From Flavobacteriaceae bacterium (GTDB lineage Bacteria; Bacteroidota; Bacteroidia; Flavobacteriales; Flavobacteriaceae), in assembly GCA_018669795.1 (NCBI GenBank), contig JABHSQ010000025.1, positions 51,019 to 115,018 on the forward strand: DNA of 64,000 nucleotides, read 5' to 3'. The stretch's first letter is position 1; each line of letters starts with the position of its first letter. Of the stretch, positions 44,462 to 52,156 are shown one piece after another. Under the pieces are notes generated by a model. That model saw only the letters and a program-made list of their open reading frames with translations, was not told where the DNA came from and searched no databases. Position numbers and translations under genes: made by a program.

Positions 44462-44575
44462 TTAGCCTTTTAAATCTTTATTGAAGATAAGAAGAGACTC
44501 TTTGTTAAAACCTAAGTTGACCTCTTTTTCGGATAAGTTAATATCAGAATAAAAATTCAAGTCTTTTTCATTAAT
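44462..44575 (-). pseudogene. Possible remnant of an ABC-transporter ATPase (TOBE end)
   Basis: An open minus-strand stretch of about 37 codons without a start reads INEKDLNFYSDINL then SEKEVNLGFNKESLLIFNKDLKG and a TAA. The end resembles the TOBE tail of ABC ATPases for iron, polyamine or molybdate. The match is weak and unaligned. It fills most of the gap between the TonB receptor and the dioxygenase. Confidence 0.3.
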
Positions 44576-44581
44576 TTTTTT

Positions 44582-47008
44582 TTATAACTTAATTTGAAGT
44601 GTCATATAAAAATTTCTATTAGCCGAAGGTATAATTCCTGGTCCAGGATAACCCGTGGCACGTCTAGTGAAATAATAGTTATCTAAAACATTATTAACAC
44701 CTGCTTCTAATTTGAATTTTTTATAGGTATAAGAAAATGAAATATCTAAAACATCATAAGAAGGAATTTCACCAATCACTCCACTTAAGTTTCCTTCTAC
44801 AGCGTTAGTAGCATCTGTAAACTGTTGTGATAGGTATGTGTATTGGAAATTGGATAAAAAGTTTTTATAGCCAAACTTTAGTCCTGTTTTAAAGTTTAAA
44901 TTAGGAACGAATTCAACTTTTTTTCCTTCAACACCATTTTCTTCAGATACCGTGTATTTAGAATCTATTATTGATGTATTTATAAAATAGTTAAAACTAT
45001 AATCATTGTCTTTAATAAATAATTTATTCAAATTAAAATCAATCAATGATTCCAAACCATACATAACAGCATCACCAACATTACCACGAACCGTTTTTAC
45101 ACTCCCATCAGGAAATGCTTTCTGTATAAAACCAATTCTGTTTTTGTAAAATAATCCAAAAACTCCAACATCATAGGAAACTATATTTTTATAGTTTCCT
45201 CTTAGACCAAGATCTGTAGTAAAACCTTTTTCATCGCTAATGCTAGGACTTATTGAAAAAGCAGGGTTGATAATGCTTATATCTGAAAAGGTAACTGATC
45301 GATAATTTTGAGAAATATTACCGTAAATTTCTAAAGCGTCAACTGGCTTATAACCTATTCCTAAACCAAGAAGTGCAAACGAACGCTTCCTTACTTCACT
45401 ATTATCTATAGTTTCGTTTAAAATAACATTCCCAGCTGAATCTGTATTTATATTTTTATAAAAACCTTTACTTTCTGTTTTTATATATTCAAAACGAAAT
45501 CCAGGAGTAATGGATAATTTATCATTTAGATATAAAATATTTTCTCCAAATACCGCGATATTTAAATTTGGATAGGTATAATTAGACTGATTTCCGTAAT
45601 TAGGATATTCTTCCGACTGAAAATCAAAATTTGGGTCTGTTCCTTCAGATCCGGGTCCTTGCTGACCAGTATTATCTGCTTTATAATATTTAGAACCTAA
45701 TAAAATTGTAGCTTTTTTATTGAAAAGCTCATATTTATTTAGAATCCTTGTTTCAAAACCAAAATTATTAAAATCACCTTTTATAAGATCTCTTTCTTCT
45801 AGAGGGTCTATTTGGTCAACCCTATTCGTTCTAAAACCAAGAGAATATCTTGAAGCATTTAAACCAAAAGCATTAAAAGTAAAATTGGTATTCTCTGAAA
45901 ATTTATGTTCAAACTTTAAATTATACAACAACCAATCTACTTGAAACCAATTTCTCGCCCGATTACTCTGAAAAGGATTAGAATTAAACATTTGATCAGT
46001 TAATCCGCCAGCTTGTTGAGCCAAATAATTCAAATAAGTGATTTCTCCGCTAATTTTAGTATCGCTTTTAATTTGATAACCTATATGAGCATAAATGTTT
46101 TTTGATTCAAACTTAGAGTTGGGTCTAAATCCATCTCCTTTCTTATAATTAAAAAATGAATAATAACTCCATTTATTTTTTGTTCCACTAATACTTGTAA
46201 AATTTGTATACAGGCTATTATTACCAATGGTATTTCTAGTAATAAACTCAAAGGATTTATTTGGATTTGGTGATTTTATTATAAAATTAACTAGTCCACC
46301 AAACTGTGTGCCGTATTGTAAAGAGGCTGCACCCCTAATTATTTGTATTTCTTTTAAAGCTTCGGCTGCTGGCGAATAATAACTTTCTGGATAACCTAAT
46401 ACGTCCGCGCTAATGTCGTATCCGTTTTGGCGAGTATTAAAATTTGCTGTTCTATTAGGGTCTAGACCTCTACCGCCAATATTTAGCTGCAATCCAGCAT
46501 CATCATTTTGGTATATATTTAAACCTGCAACTTGGCTATAGATTTGTCTTGCATTATTAGAAGCTAAATTAGCCATGGATTGATCAACCAAAACTACTTC
46601 CGTTTTTTTTCCAGCGTAAATAGCAGTTCCTTCAATATCTTTTAATCGTTTTATTTCAAAAGTTTTTGCTTTACGTATCTTTATTTGTACTTCGGAAAGT
46701 TCTTCGGAGAGAACTTCTAGTTTTTGATTAATAACGGTATCTTTAGAAACAGTAATCATTTGTTCTTCAACTTTATAGCTATAGGAAAAAAAAATTAATG
46801 TTATTTTTTTCTTGTAGGTAGTAAATTCAAAGTAGCCTTCTTTATTTGTTGTTGTTAATTTACCAGATTCTTTACTAAATATTTCAATATCATTAATAGG
46901 TGAGTTTGTTTCCTCATTATTTACAAAGCCTGATACTTTGGTTTGTGCAATTATGTTTAATGTCAATAAACACATTACTATTAATAAATTAAAATCCTTT
47001 AATTTCAT
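44582..47008 (-). CDS. TonB-dependent outer-membrane receptor, FecA-like
   Basis: An 808-residue receptor with signal peptide (ending IIAQ), an N-terminal carboxypeptidase-regulatory-like domain (about 22-105), a plug (about 125-240; EVVLVDQSMANLASNNARQIYSQVAGL, IQIIRGAASLQYGTQFGGLVNFII) and a 22-strand-type barrel ending in NRNFYMTLQIKL. The plug resembles ferric-citrate-type receptors. It overlaps the upstream HTTM gene by 20 bases, so it is translated from the same message as HTTM, downstream of imelysin and DUF4856. Substrate unknown; iron is plausible. Confidence 0.88.
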   Translation of the reverse strand: MKLKDFNLLIVMCLLTLNIIAQTKVSGFVNNEETNSPINDIEIFSKESGKLTTTNKEGYFEFTTYKKKITLIFFSYSYKVEEQMITVSKDTVINQKLEVLSEELSEVQIKIRKAKTFEIKRLKDIEGTAIYAGKKTEVVLVDQSMANLASNNARQIYSQVAGLNIYQNDDAGLQLNIGGRGLDPNRTANFNTRQNGYDISADVLGYPESYYSPAAEALKEIQIIRGAASLQYGTQFGGLVNFIIKSPNPNKSFEFITRNTIGNNSLYTNFTSISGTKNKWSYYSFFNYKKGDGFRPNSKFESKNIYAHIGYQIKSDTKISGEITYLNYLAQQAGGLTDQMFNSNPFQSNRARNWFQVDWLLYNLKFEHKFSENTNFTFNAFGLNASRYSLGFRTNRVDQIDPLEERDLIKGDFNNFGFETRILNKYELFNKKATILLGSKYYKADNTGQQGPGSEGTDPNFDFQSEEYPNYGNQSNYTYPNLNIAVFGENILYLNDKLSITPGFRFEYIKTESKGFYKNINTDSAGNVILNETIDNSEVRKRSFALLGLGIGYKPVDALEIYGNISQNYRSVTFSDISIINPAFSISPSISDEKGFTTDLGLRGNYKNIVSYDVGVFGLFYKNRIGFIQKAFPDGSVKTVRGNVGDAVMYGLESLIDFNLNKLFIKDNDYSFNYFINTSIIDSKYTVSEENGVEGKKVEFVPNLNFKTGLKFGYKNFLSNFQYTYLSQQFTDATNAVEGNLSGVIGEIPSYDVLDISFSYTYKKFKLEAGVNNVLDNYYFTRRATGYPGPGIIPSANRNFYMTLQIKL

Positions 47009-48356
47009 CGTTAAATGGTAAAATCCATTCTTTTGGGTTAAACGTTTCTTTTTGTTGGTACAAATCGATATTCTTATTGATAAAAGGTTGACTCAAACGG
47101 CCATTTAAAGCTACATAACTTTCAACAAATACTTGTATGTTTTTATGACCTTTACTTTTAAAATGATCGCCTAAGAAGTGAGCATATTCTAAAATAAAAT
47201 CAGGTTGAAAGCTCATTTGTTTTTCTTGTAGAGGTGTTAAAAAATCTTGATTATCTACGTAAAAAAAATTACCCGTTTTACTATTTGTAATTTTGAAATT
47301 AGCATAACCCATTTTTTCCATAAGCATAACGCGCCACGAAAAACGATAGCCTTCCTCTGTCCAAAATAATTCGTTTGGATATAAAGCATATCTAAATGGA
47401 AGAAATAATTGAACAATAAAAAATAAGGAAAGCACTATAATTGTTATTTTTTGATGTTTAAAATTATATATTTCTTTAACTACAATTTTTTGCTTTAATA
47501 TAAATAAATAATTTAGTATGCATTTTAAAAATAAAATAATTTTATGATGAAATCCAGCTTCAAAAAAGATTAGAGCACTTACTATCATTACATATGGAAA
47601 CATGCCAATCGGGAATAAAATTCCGGTAAAAACATGAAAAAAAACAACCAAGCCAAAAGCAAACCATCTTGTCTTTTTGTAAAGTAATAAAAAAGGTATT
47701 GTTAAGTCATAAATCATTCCAGACCAACTCATGGCATAATGAAACCAATTTTGTTGCATTAATGTTTCTCCTATAAAAGGTAAATCATATTTAGAAGGAA
47801 GCCATATTTTTAGTGGCATTGATTTAAATAGCCAATCAGAATTTATTTTAGTTAAACCCGCATAAACATAAACTATGGATACCAATAATTTAATAGCATC
47901 AATAGACCATTTTGGCACTAAACGATATGATTTTTTTTTAAGATATGAATCTATTGAAAAGGAACTATTTGCAGGTAAAAAAATCAAGAGAAAGCTAAGA
48001 ATACTTATAAAATAATAATGGTTTAAATACGTAGTTTTATCCATTAACTCTATATAGGTAAAGCTTAAGAAAAAAGTAATTATGGCCACTCTATACTTAA
48101 ATCCTAAAGCAACAAACAATGCAGATAAACCACAGATAAAAAACAGTAAATACGTTAAATTACCTAAAGGTTTTACCCACTCAAAACCATAATAAGTAAA
48201 ATGAAATTTGGGTTGAAGGTATAAAGTATAGATCCAATCTTTAGACCAAAACCTAATAATGCTATACAACATCATAAACCCAAAACCAATACGAAAAATG
48301 ATTAGAGGAGATGCACTATAATTTTTACTTAAATATGTCTTTAAATTAAATATCAT
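46989..48356 (-). CDS. HTTM-domain membrane protein (vitamin K-dependent carboxylase-like)
   Basis: A 455-residue membrane protein with several helices in the N-terminal ~300 residues and a soluble C-terminal part. Segments SPLIIFRIGFGFMMLYSIIRFW, YLNHYYFISILSFLLIFLPA, YVYAGLTKINSDWLF and VVFFHVFTGILFPIGMFPYVMI are typical of HTTM proteins, the family of vitamin K-dependent gamma-carboxylase. Bacterial members have unknown substrates. The start codon is 6 bases from a terminator-like hairpin that separates it from imelysin, and its end overlaps the TonB receptor. Confidence 0.85.
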   Translation of the reverse strand: MIFNLKTYLSKNYSASPLIIFRIGFGFMMLYSIIRFWSKDWIYTLYLQPKFHFTYYGFEWVKPLGNLTYLLFFICGLSALFVALGFKYRVAIITFFLSFTYIELMDKTTYLNHYYFISILSFLLIFLPANSSFSIDSYLKKKSYRLVPKWSIDAIKLLVSIVYVYAGLTKINSDWLFKSMPLKIWLPSKYDLPFIGETLMQQNWFHYAMSWSGMIYDLTIPFLLLYKKTRWFAFGLVVFFHVFTGILFPIGMFPYVMIVSALIFFEAGFHHKIILFLKCILNYLFILKQKIVVKEIYNFKHQKITIIVLSLFFIVQLFLPFRYALYPNELFWTEEGYRFSWRVMLMEKMGYANFKITNSKTGNFFYVDNQDFLTPLQEKQMSFQPDFILEYAHFLGDHFKSKGHKNIQVFVESYVALNGRLSQPFINKNIDLYQQKETFNPKEWILPFNDEIKGF

Positions 48357-48361
48357 AATAC

Positions 48362-48395
48362 AAAAAAGGTTGCTTTTTAAACAAGCAACCTTTTT
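48362..48395 (-). terminator. Terminator/attenuator hairpin between imelysin and HTTM genes
   Basis: Perfect 13-bp stem (arms 48363-48375 and 48383-48395; AAGCAACCTTTTT) with a 7-base loop, giving a T-run in either direction. For minus-strand transcription it follows the imelysin stop and ends 6 bases before the HTTM start, so read-through would be needed for HTTM and the receptor unless they have their own promoter. Confidence 0.8.
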
Positions 48396-48415
48396 AAGTT
48401 TTATATGTTTATTAA

Positions 48416-49531
48416 TTAATCACCATCAGCATCCACATAATCTACACTAATATTAAAAGCTTGTAGCATATCAACTTTAAATAAAACAACTACCGTTTGT
48501 AAAGCATCGTAAGCATTAGTCATTTTTGTATTGTCTTCATTTATTTGCATAGAAAAATCATCATCAAGGAGATTTATTTTTTCTCTTGCTAGATCTAATT
48601 TATTATTTATTAAAGTAACTAAATCAGATTTATTTAGATAATTTAAATAATCACTAAAACTACTATCCAGAGAATTAGTATTATACGATTTACCATTGAA
48701 TAGATTTTGTACTGCATTAAGTGCATCTAATGCTAGAATTTTAGATGACTCCTTATTGTATAATGCTTCTACTTTATTTGCTAGTGGATTTGAAGAAAAA
48801 TTCCCTGCAGGGATACCAATTTTATTGGCTCTCAAACCTTTTTCGTAATAATAAATATAGTCGTTTACGAACTGATTAAAACCACTATTAGCAGTATTAG
48901 ATGTACTATTAATAAAAATATCTCTATATGATGATGTCCAATCATTCAAAATAATTCCTGTTAAACTTTTCATTTGTACTACTAGATCCGATAGGTAGAG
49001 TTTGTAATTTTCACTTTCGGGATCAATTGTATACTTATTGAGTATAGCAGAATCTGTATTTTCTATACCATATAACATATAATCTAAAGCAGGAAAGCCT
49101 ACCGCATCATTGTTATTTGGATGCTCTAGATCTGCAACTCCTGAACTTATATTGCTTTTTATGTCGTCATCATTTGTAGGATATATATTCATTTGAAAAT
49201 GATACGAGATTTCTTCAGCCTTACCAATATTGAACATTTCAACGAATTGCCATGATTTATAAGCGTTTAGCCAAGAGGTCCTTAGAGCTGATAAATTTTC
49301 TGTGTTTGGATCAGTAATAAAATCATCTTTTGTAGAGACTAAGACTTCTAATTTTGTGTTTAAATCTTGATATGAAGGTATAATAATATTATCTGCTATA
49401 TTTGAAAGCATAGCTTTTCTATTAAAATCATCATTATTTCCCAAATCACTTGTATCATCATCTTTACTACAAGAGATTACCATTATTAATACTATTATTA
49501 GTAGCGAAATATTTTTTAACATTTTACTCAT
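48416..49531 (-). CDS. Imelysin (M75)-family lipoprotein
   Basis: A 371-residue predicted lipoprotein (lipobox MVISC). It shows the two-helical-bundle imelysin layout: TSWLNAYKSWQFVEMFNIGKAEE and the signature region GFPALDYMLYG at 145-155. In canonical imelysins this region reads GxHxxE with metal-binding His and Glu; here Pro and Asp occupy those positions (P147, D150). Imelysins are linked to iron uptake and are often regulated by Fur. In operon with DUF4856 upstream and a TonB receptor downstream. Confidence 0.88.
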   Translation of the reverse strand: MSKMLKNISLLIIVLIMVISCSKDDDTSDLGNNDDFNRKAMLSNIADNIIIPSYQDLNTKLEVLVSTKDDFITDPNTENLSALRTSWLNAYKSWQFVEMFNIGKAEEISYHFQMNIYPTNDDDIKSNISSGVADLEHPNNNDAVGFPALDYMLYGIENTDSAILNKYTIDPESENYKLYLSDLVVQMKSLTGIILNDWTSSYRDIFINSTSNTANSGFNQFVNDYIYYYEKGLRANKIGIPAGNFSSNPLANKVEALYNKESSKILALDALNAVQNLFNGKSYNTNSLDSSFSDYLNYLNKSDLVTLINNKLDLAREKINLLDDDFSMQINEDNTKMTNAYDALQTVVVLFKVDMLQAFNISVDYVDADGD

Positions 49532-49560
49532 TTATATTTTAAAATAATTGCGAAATTAGT

Positions 49561-49598
49561 AAGTAGTTACCATATAAAAAAATACACGGCAACTACTT
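49561..49598 (-). other. Intercistronic hairpin between DUF4856 and imelysin genes
   Basis: Arms AAGTAGTTACC (49561-49571) and GGCAACTACTT (49588-49598) pair over 11 bp with one A-C mismatch and a 16-base AT-rich loop. No strong T-run follows, so it may act as an mRNA stability element or a weak terminator. Confidence 0.5.
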
Positions 49599-49617
49599 TC
49601 TTGGTTAATCAAAAAAA

Positions 49618-50811
49618 TTAATTGTTATCATCTGCTGCTGCTTCAACAGTAAAACCAAATTGGGAAGCAATTTGTTCAGACATTTGGTCTAATGTTTCCG
49701 ATGTTAAGTCCCAAAATCCGTTTCCTTCCATTAATTGATCTATAAAATCATCTACCTGTAGTTTGTCAAAATAAGGTGAATTCGTATTTGGAATACGAGT
49801 AAACTGCAAACTAAAAATAAATCCATATCCTTCAGAAAGATTATGAAATGCTTTTGCAGGATTATTTTCCGCTATATATGTTTTACCGGCTTGTAAGTAA
49901 TAAACTGATCGTACTGCTATAATCAAAGATATTTTTTCTCTTAATACGCTTACTTGCTCATCACGAAGTGTGTAGTTTTTTCCAACTATAGCTGCTCTAC
50001 CTAGTTTGAAAGCATCATAAATATCTCCAGCAATACCAGCAAAACTTGGATCGCCCTCTACTTTAGCTAAATATTTATTTAAAAAATCATCTACTCCTAA
50101 AACTGGCTCATTATTCTGAGGGTCTACTTCTGCCCCATATAAATAACCAAAAGCTTCATCCCATTTATGTTCCATTGTGGTATAATCTTTACCCTCATCA
50201 AGAACATCGTTATCATTATTTACTATATTATGACCTGCATCTAAAACTGATAGACTTAAGTAATTATTTAATATTTGATCAGTAATTAATGCACCGATCA
50301 GCCCCTTAGCAAAAGCTTGGTTATACTCTAAACCTTTACCATTAATATATCGAGTTGATCCACCTCCATTTTCTTGTAATTGTCCAGAATTTCCTGCACT
50401 TGCAACATTGTCCCAGTTTGGAAATACTTCTTGAACCTGATTTCCAATGTAGCTATCAAAATCTGCTTTTAATTCATTTGAAACTGTCGTGTTAGAAGAA
50501 AAATAATCTTCTGATGCTGCAGTTTTACTTCTAACATTTTTACTAGAACTATTTAATTCTAATCCAGGTAAATCTTCAAAATCATTATCACCCTCTATGT
50601 GTGAAAACATAGCATCAAGTTCAGCTTGTGTTTTTAAAGGATCTTTTATAGCAGACGCAGTTTGACTTGCCATCTCTATTCTTGTAGTTTGACCAGTATA
50701 GGATACTGCGTTTTCTCCATCCCTAGTAAAGGAATAGGTAGCAGGAGCAGTAATTACAGGTTCTACAGGGCTAATTGAATTATCGTCATCCGATGAACAA
50801 GATATCATCAT
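49618..50811 (-). CDS. DUF4856 lipoprotein
   Basis: A protein of 397 residues from the ATG at 50811, but that start leaves only MMISC as a signal. The frame stays open upstream for 15 more codons and encodes KNFKLSIAVFLSI, a proper lipoprotein signal, beginning at ATA (50856) or ATC (50853) right after a stop. The real start is therefore probably non-AUG. The family signature is YSFTRDGENAVSYTGQTTRI. Function unknown; DUF4856 genes commonly neighbour imelysins. First gene of the cluster, with a consensus promoter at 50894-50924. Confidence 0.85.
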   Translation of the reverse strand: MMISCSSDDDNSISPVEPVITAPATYSFTRDGENAVSYTGQTTRIEMASQTASAIKDPLKTQAELDAMFSHIEGDNDFEDLPGLELNSSSKNVRSKTAASEDYFSSNTTVSNELKADFDSYIGNQVQEVFPNWDNVASAGNSGQLQENGGGSTRYINGKGLEYNQAFAKGLIGALITDQILNNYLSLSVLDAGHNIVNNDNDVLDEGKDYTTMEHKWDEAFGYLYGAEVDPQNNEPVLGVDDFLNKYLAKVEGDPSFAGIAGDIYDAFKLGRAAIVGKNYTLRDEQVSVLREKISLIIAVRSVYYLQAGKTYIAENNPAKAFHNLSEGYGFIFSLQFTRIPNTNSPYFDKLQVDDFIDQLMEGNGFWDLTSETLDQMSEQIASQFGFTVEAAADDNN

Positions 50812-50871
50812 TATAGATAAAAATACGGCAATACTTAATTTAAAATTTTTGATTATTTAATTTTATTTTTA

Positions 50872-50968
50872 TTTAGACTAATTATTAATAGTGCAAAAAT
50901 AATACACAAATTTAAATAACACAAATTTATTTAGAATAAATCTTAATAATAATTTTAGACTAGTTATT
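50872..50968 (-). promoter_or_regulatory. Direct repeats and palindrome around the DUF4856 promoter
   Basis: TTTAGACTAATTATT at 50872-50886 recurs as TTTAGACTAGTTATT at 50954-50968 (14 of 15). Between them lies ATTTATT-TAG-AATAAAT (50925-50941), which abuts the -33 TTG. The first repeat sits at the predicted transcription start. This layout suggests a repressor, possibly iron-responsive. Confidence 0.5.
50894..50924 (-). promoter_or_regulatory. Consensus promoter of the DUF4856 cluster
   Basis: Minus strand: TTG (50924-50922), 20-base spacer, TATTTTTG (50901-50894), a full TTG-N20-TAnnTTTG match. Transcription should start near 50887. Confidence 0.7.
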
Positions 50969-51110
50969 TAACTAATTTAATACTATGTTTTATATTTAGT
51001 GAAATACTATTCCTATTGCTTCTAAAAGCAAGAGTATTAAAAACAAAATTGGGTTATCTGGTTTTAAATGATGACTAAAAAGTATAATTTTCTATATTTT
51101 TTAATAAAAC

Positions 51111-51189
51111 AAGACTGTTTAAAAATAACTCCCCGTGTCTTTTATCCTCAAAATATTTTAGGTTAAAAAAACGTTATTTAAACAGTCTT
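51111..51189. repeat. 79-bp inverted-repeat element downstream of ssb
   Basis: Arms AAGACTGTTTAAAAATAAC (51111-51129) and GTTATTTAAACAGTCTT (51173-51189) pair almost fully, differing by two extra A bases, around a 43-base centre. It ends 18 bases past the ssb stop. It could be an ssb terminator with a large loop, a structured RNA or a miniature mobile element; no target-site duplication is evident. Confidence 0.5.
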
Positions 51190-51207
51190 GCTCTTATTTA
51201 ACAAAAT

Positions 51208-51543
51208 TTATTTGTTTCCCAACATTAACAATTCATTACAAACTACTTCTGTAGTATAGCGTTTGATGCCTTCTTTATCTTCCCAAGAACGGGTAGTTAG
51301 TTTACCTTCAATGGCTACTTCTTTTCCTTTTGTTACATAGTTTTCGATAATATCCGCTGTTTTTCCCCAAGCAATTACATTATGCCATTGGGTATCTGTT
51401 ACTTTTTCGCCTTGTGCGTTTTTATAAGATTCATTGGTCGCAATACTAAATTTCGCCAATTTACTTCCAGAATCTAAATTGATAATTTCTGGATCATTTC
51501 CTAAGTTTCCAATCAACTGTACTTTGTTTCTAAGTGTGTTCAT
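51208..51543 (-). CDS. ssb: Single-stranded DNA-binding protein, short form
   Basis: A 111-residue OB-fold protein: NKVQLIGNLGNDPEI, KLAKFSIATNESY, DTQWHNVIAWGKTADIIENYVTKGKEVAIEGKL and RSWEDKEGIKRYTTEVV. It stops right after the OB fold (NELLMLGNK) and lacks the Gly/Pro-rich linker and acidic DDDxPF tail that recruits repair proteins. A full-length SSB is probably encoded elsewhere. A -7 box lies at 51666-51673, giving a leader of about 115 bases that carries a GC-rich hairpin. Confidence 0.92.
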   Translation of the reverse strand: MNTLRNKVQLIGNLGNDPEIINLDSGSKLAKFSIATNESYKNAQGEKVTDTQWHNVIAWGKTADIIENYVTKGKEVAIEGKLTTRSWEDKEGIKRYTTEVVCNELLMLGNK

Positions 51544-51580
51544 GATTTTTAATTTTAATGTTAAACAGTTAAGAATTATT

Positions 51581-51599
51581 CCTCGGGTTCATCCCGGGG
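51581..51599 (-). other. GC-rich hairpin in the ssb leader
   Basis: CCTCGGG TTCAT CCCGGGG folds into a 7-bp stem (one G-U pair) in sequence that is otherwise about 80% AT. It lies 38 bases upstream of the ssb ATG, downstream of the predicted transcription start. Confidence 0.5.
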
Positions 51600-51665
51600 A
51601 TCTTTTATTGAATCTAAATCTTTAATCTAATTTTTTAAAATCATCGATGTCATAATTCAACAGTG

Positions 51666-51673
51666 CAAACATA
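51666..51673 (-). promoter_or_regulatory. -7 box of ssb
   Basis: TATGTTTG on the minus strand, a perfect TAnnTTTG match. Confidence 0.5.
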
Positions 51674-51728
51674 TAACCACATTAAAACAATAGCTGTTAG
51701 TTACCTACTTACTTTCGTTTATAGTTGT

Positions 51729-51754
51729 TTACAAACACTTGTATCCGTTTGTAA
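51729..51754. promoter_or_regulatory. Inverted repeat, possible operator
   Basis: TTACAAAC, 10 bases, GTTTGTAA: perfect 8-base arms, with a nested TACAA-ACAC-TTGTA palindrome. Resembles a TetR-type operator; no regulator gene is adjacent. Confidence 0.35.
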
Positions 51755-51820
51755 GTTTAACTTTTTTTAGGGAATAAGCATGTTTCAGAAAACTCTTTTT
51801 TATCCTTTTCGCAAGATTTA

Positions 51821-52061
51821 GAAAGAATGACATCCTTTACAACAAAAGGGAATATTTATGACGAAACAATAAAAATTATAGAGAACATGAAAATTTTTAC
51901 GTTAACGGAAAATCTATCTGGGCACCCTGCAAGTATGACTCGAAAGTATTCCTAAGGAAATATGAAAGAAAATAGGTATTGTAGCTTCCTTAATAAGACT
52001 TAATATAGCCATTGAAGATATAGATAATTTAATTTATGATTTTAAACAAGCAATAGAATAA
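51821..52061 (+). pseudogene. Remnant of cystathionine gamma-synthase/lyase gene, 3' end
   Basis: Codons 51827-51952 read MTSFTTKG, then NIYDETIKIIENMKIFTLTE and NLSGHPASMTRKYS, the C-terminal part of PLP-dependent cystathionine gamma-synthases with the GVESL segment deleted. A frameshift and a TGA follow, then IPKEI and GIVASLIRLNIAIEDIDNL.. ending in TAA at 52061. The substrate and PLP domains are gone. Confidence 0.75.
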
Positions 52062-52148
52062 TTTAACAAAAACAAGTATAACATTAAGTTTTAGTAGCAA
52101 TTTTCTGTTTATTTATTAAAAAATAACATTCAATTTTTAGATAACTCT

Positions 52149-52156
52149 TATATTTG
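52149..52156 (+). promoter_or_regulatory. -7 box of gdhA
   Basis: TATATTTG, perfect match, about 40 bases before the gdhA ATG. An out-of-frame 6-codon ORF (52186-52206) overlaps the gdhA start in the leader. Confidence 0.55.

Larger units (their letters stand above)
50812..51207. other. Intergenic region between DUF4856 and ssb
   Basis: About 396 bases, very AT-rich. It holds the DUF4856 promoter and its flanking repeats (50872-50968), a small stem pair around 51003-51038, and a 79-bp inverted-repeat structure at 51111-51189. A short open stretch around 51009-51068 has no recognisable homology. Confidence 0.6.

Noticed and set aside
51009..51068. Open stretch ending GLSGFK before a TGA, between DUF4856 and ssb
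   Set aside because: Only about 20 codons, with no start and no recognised family; it may be chance.
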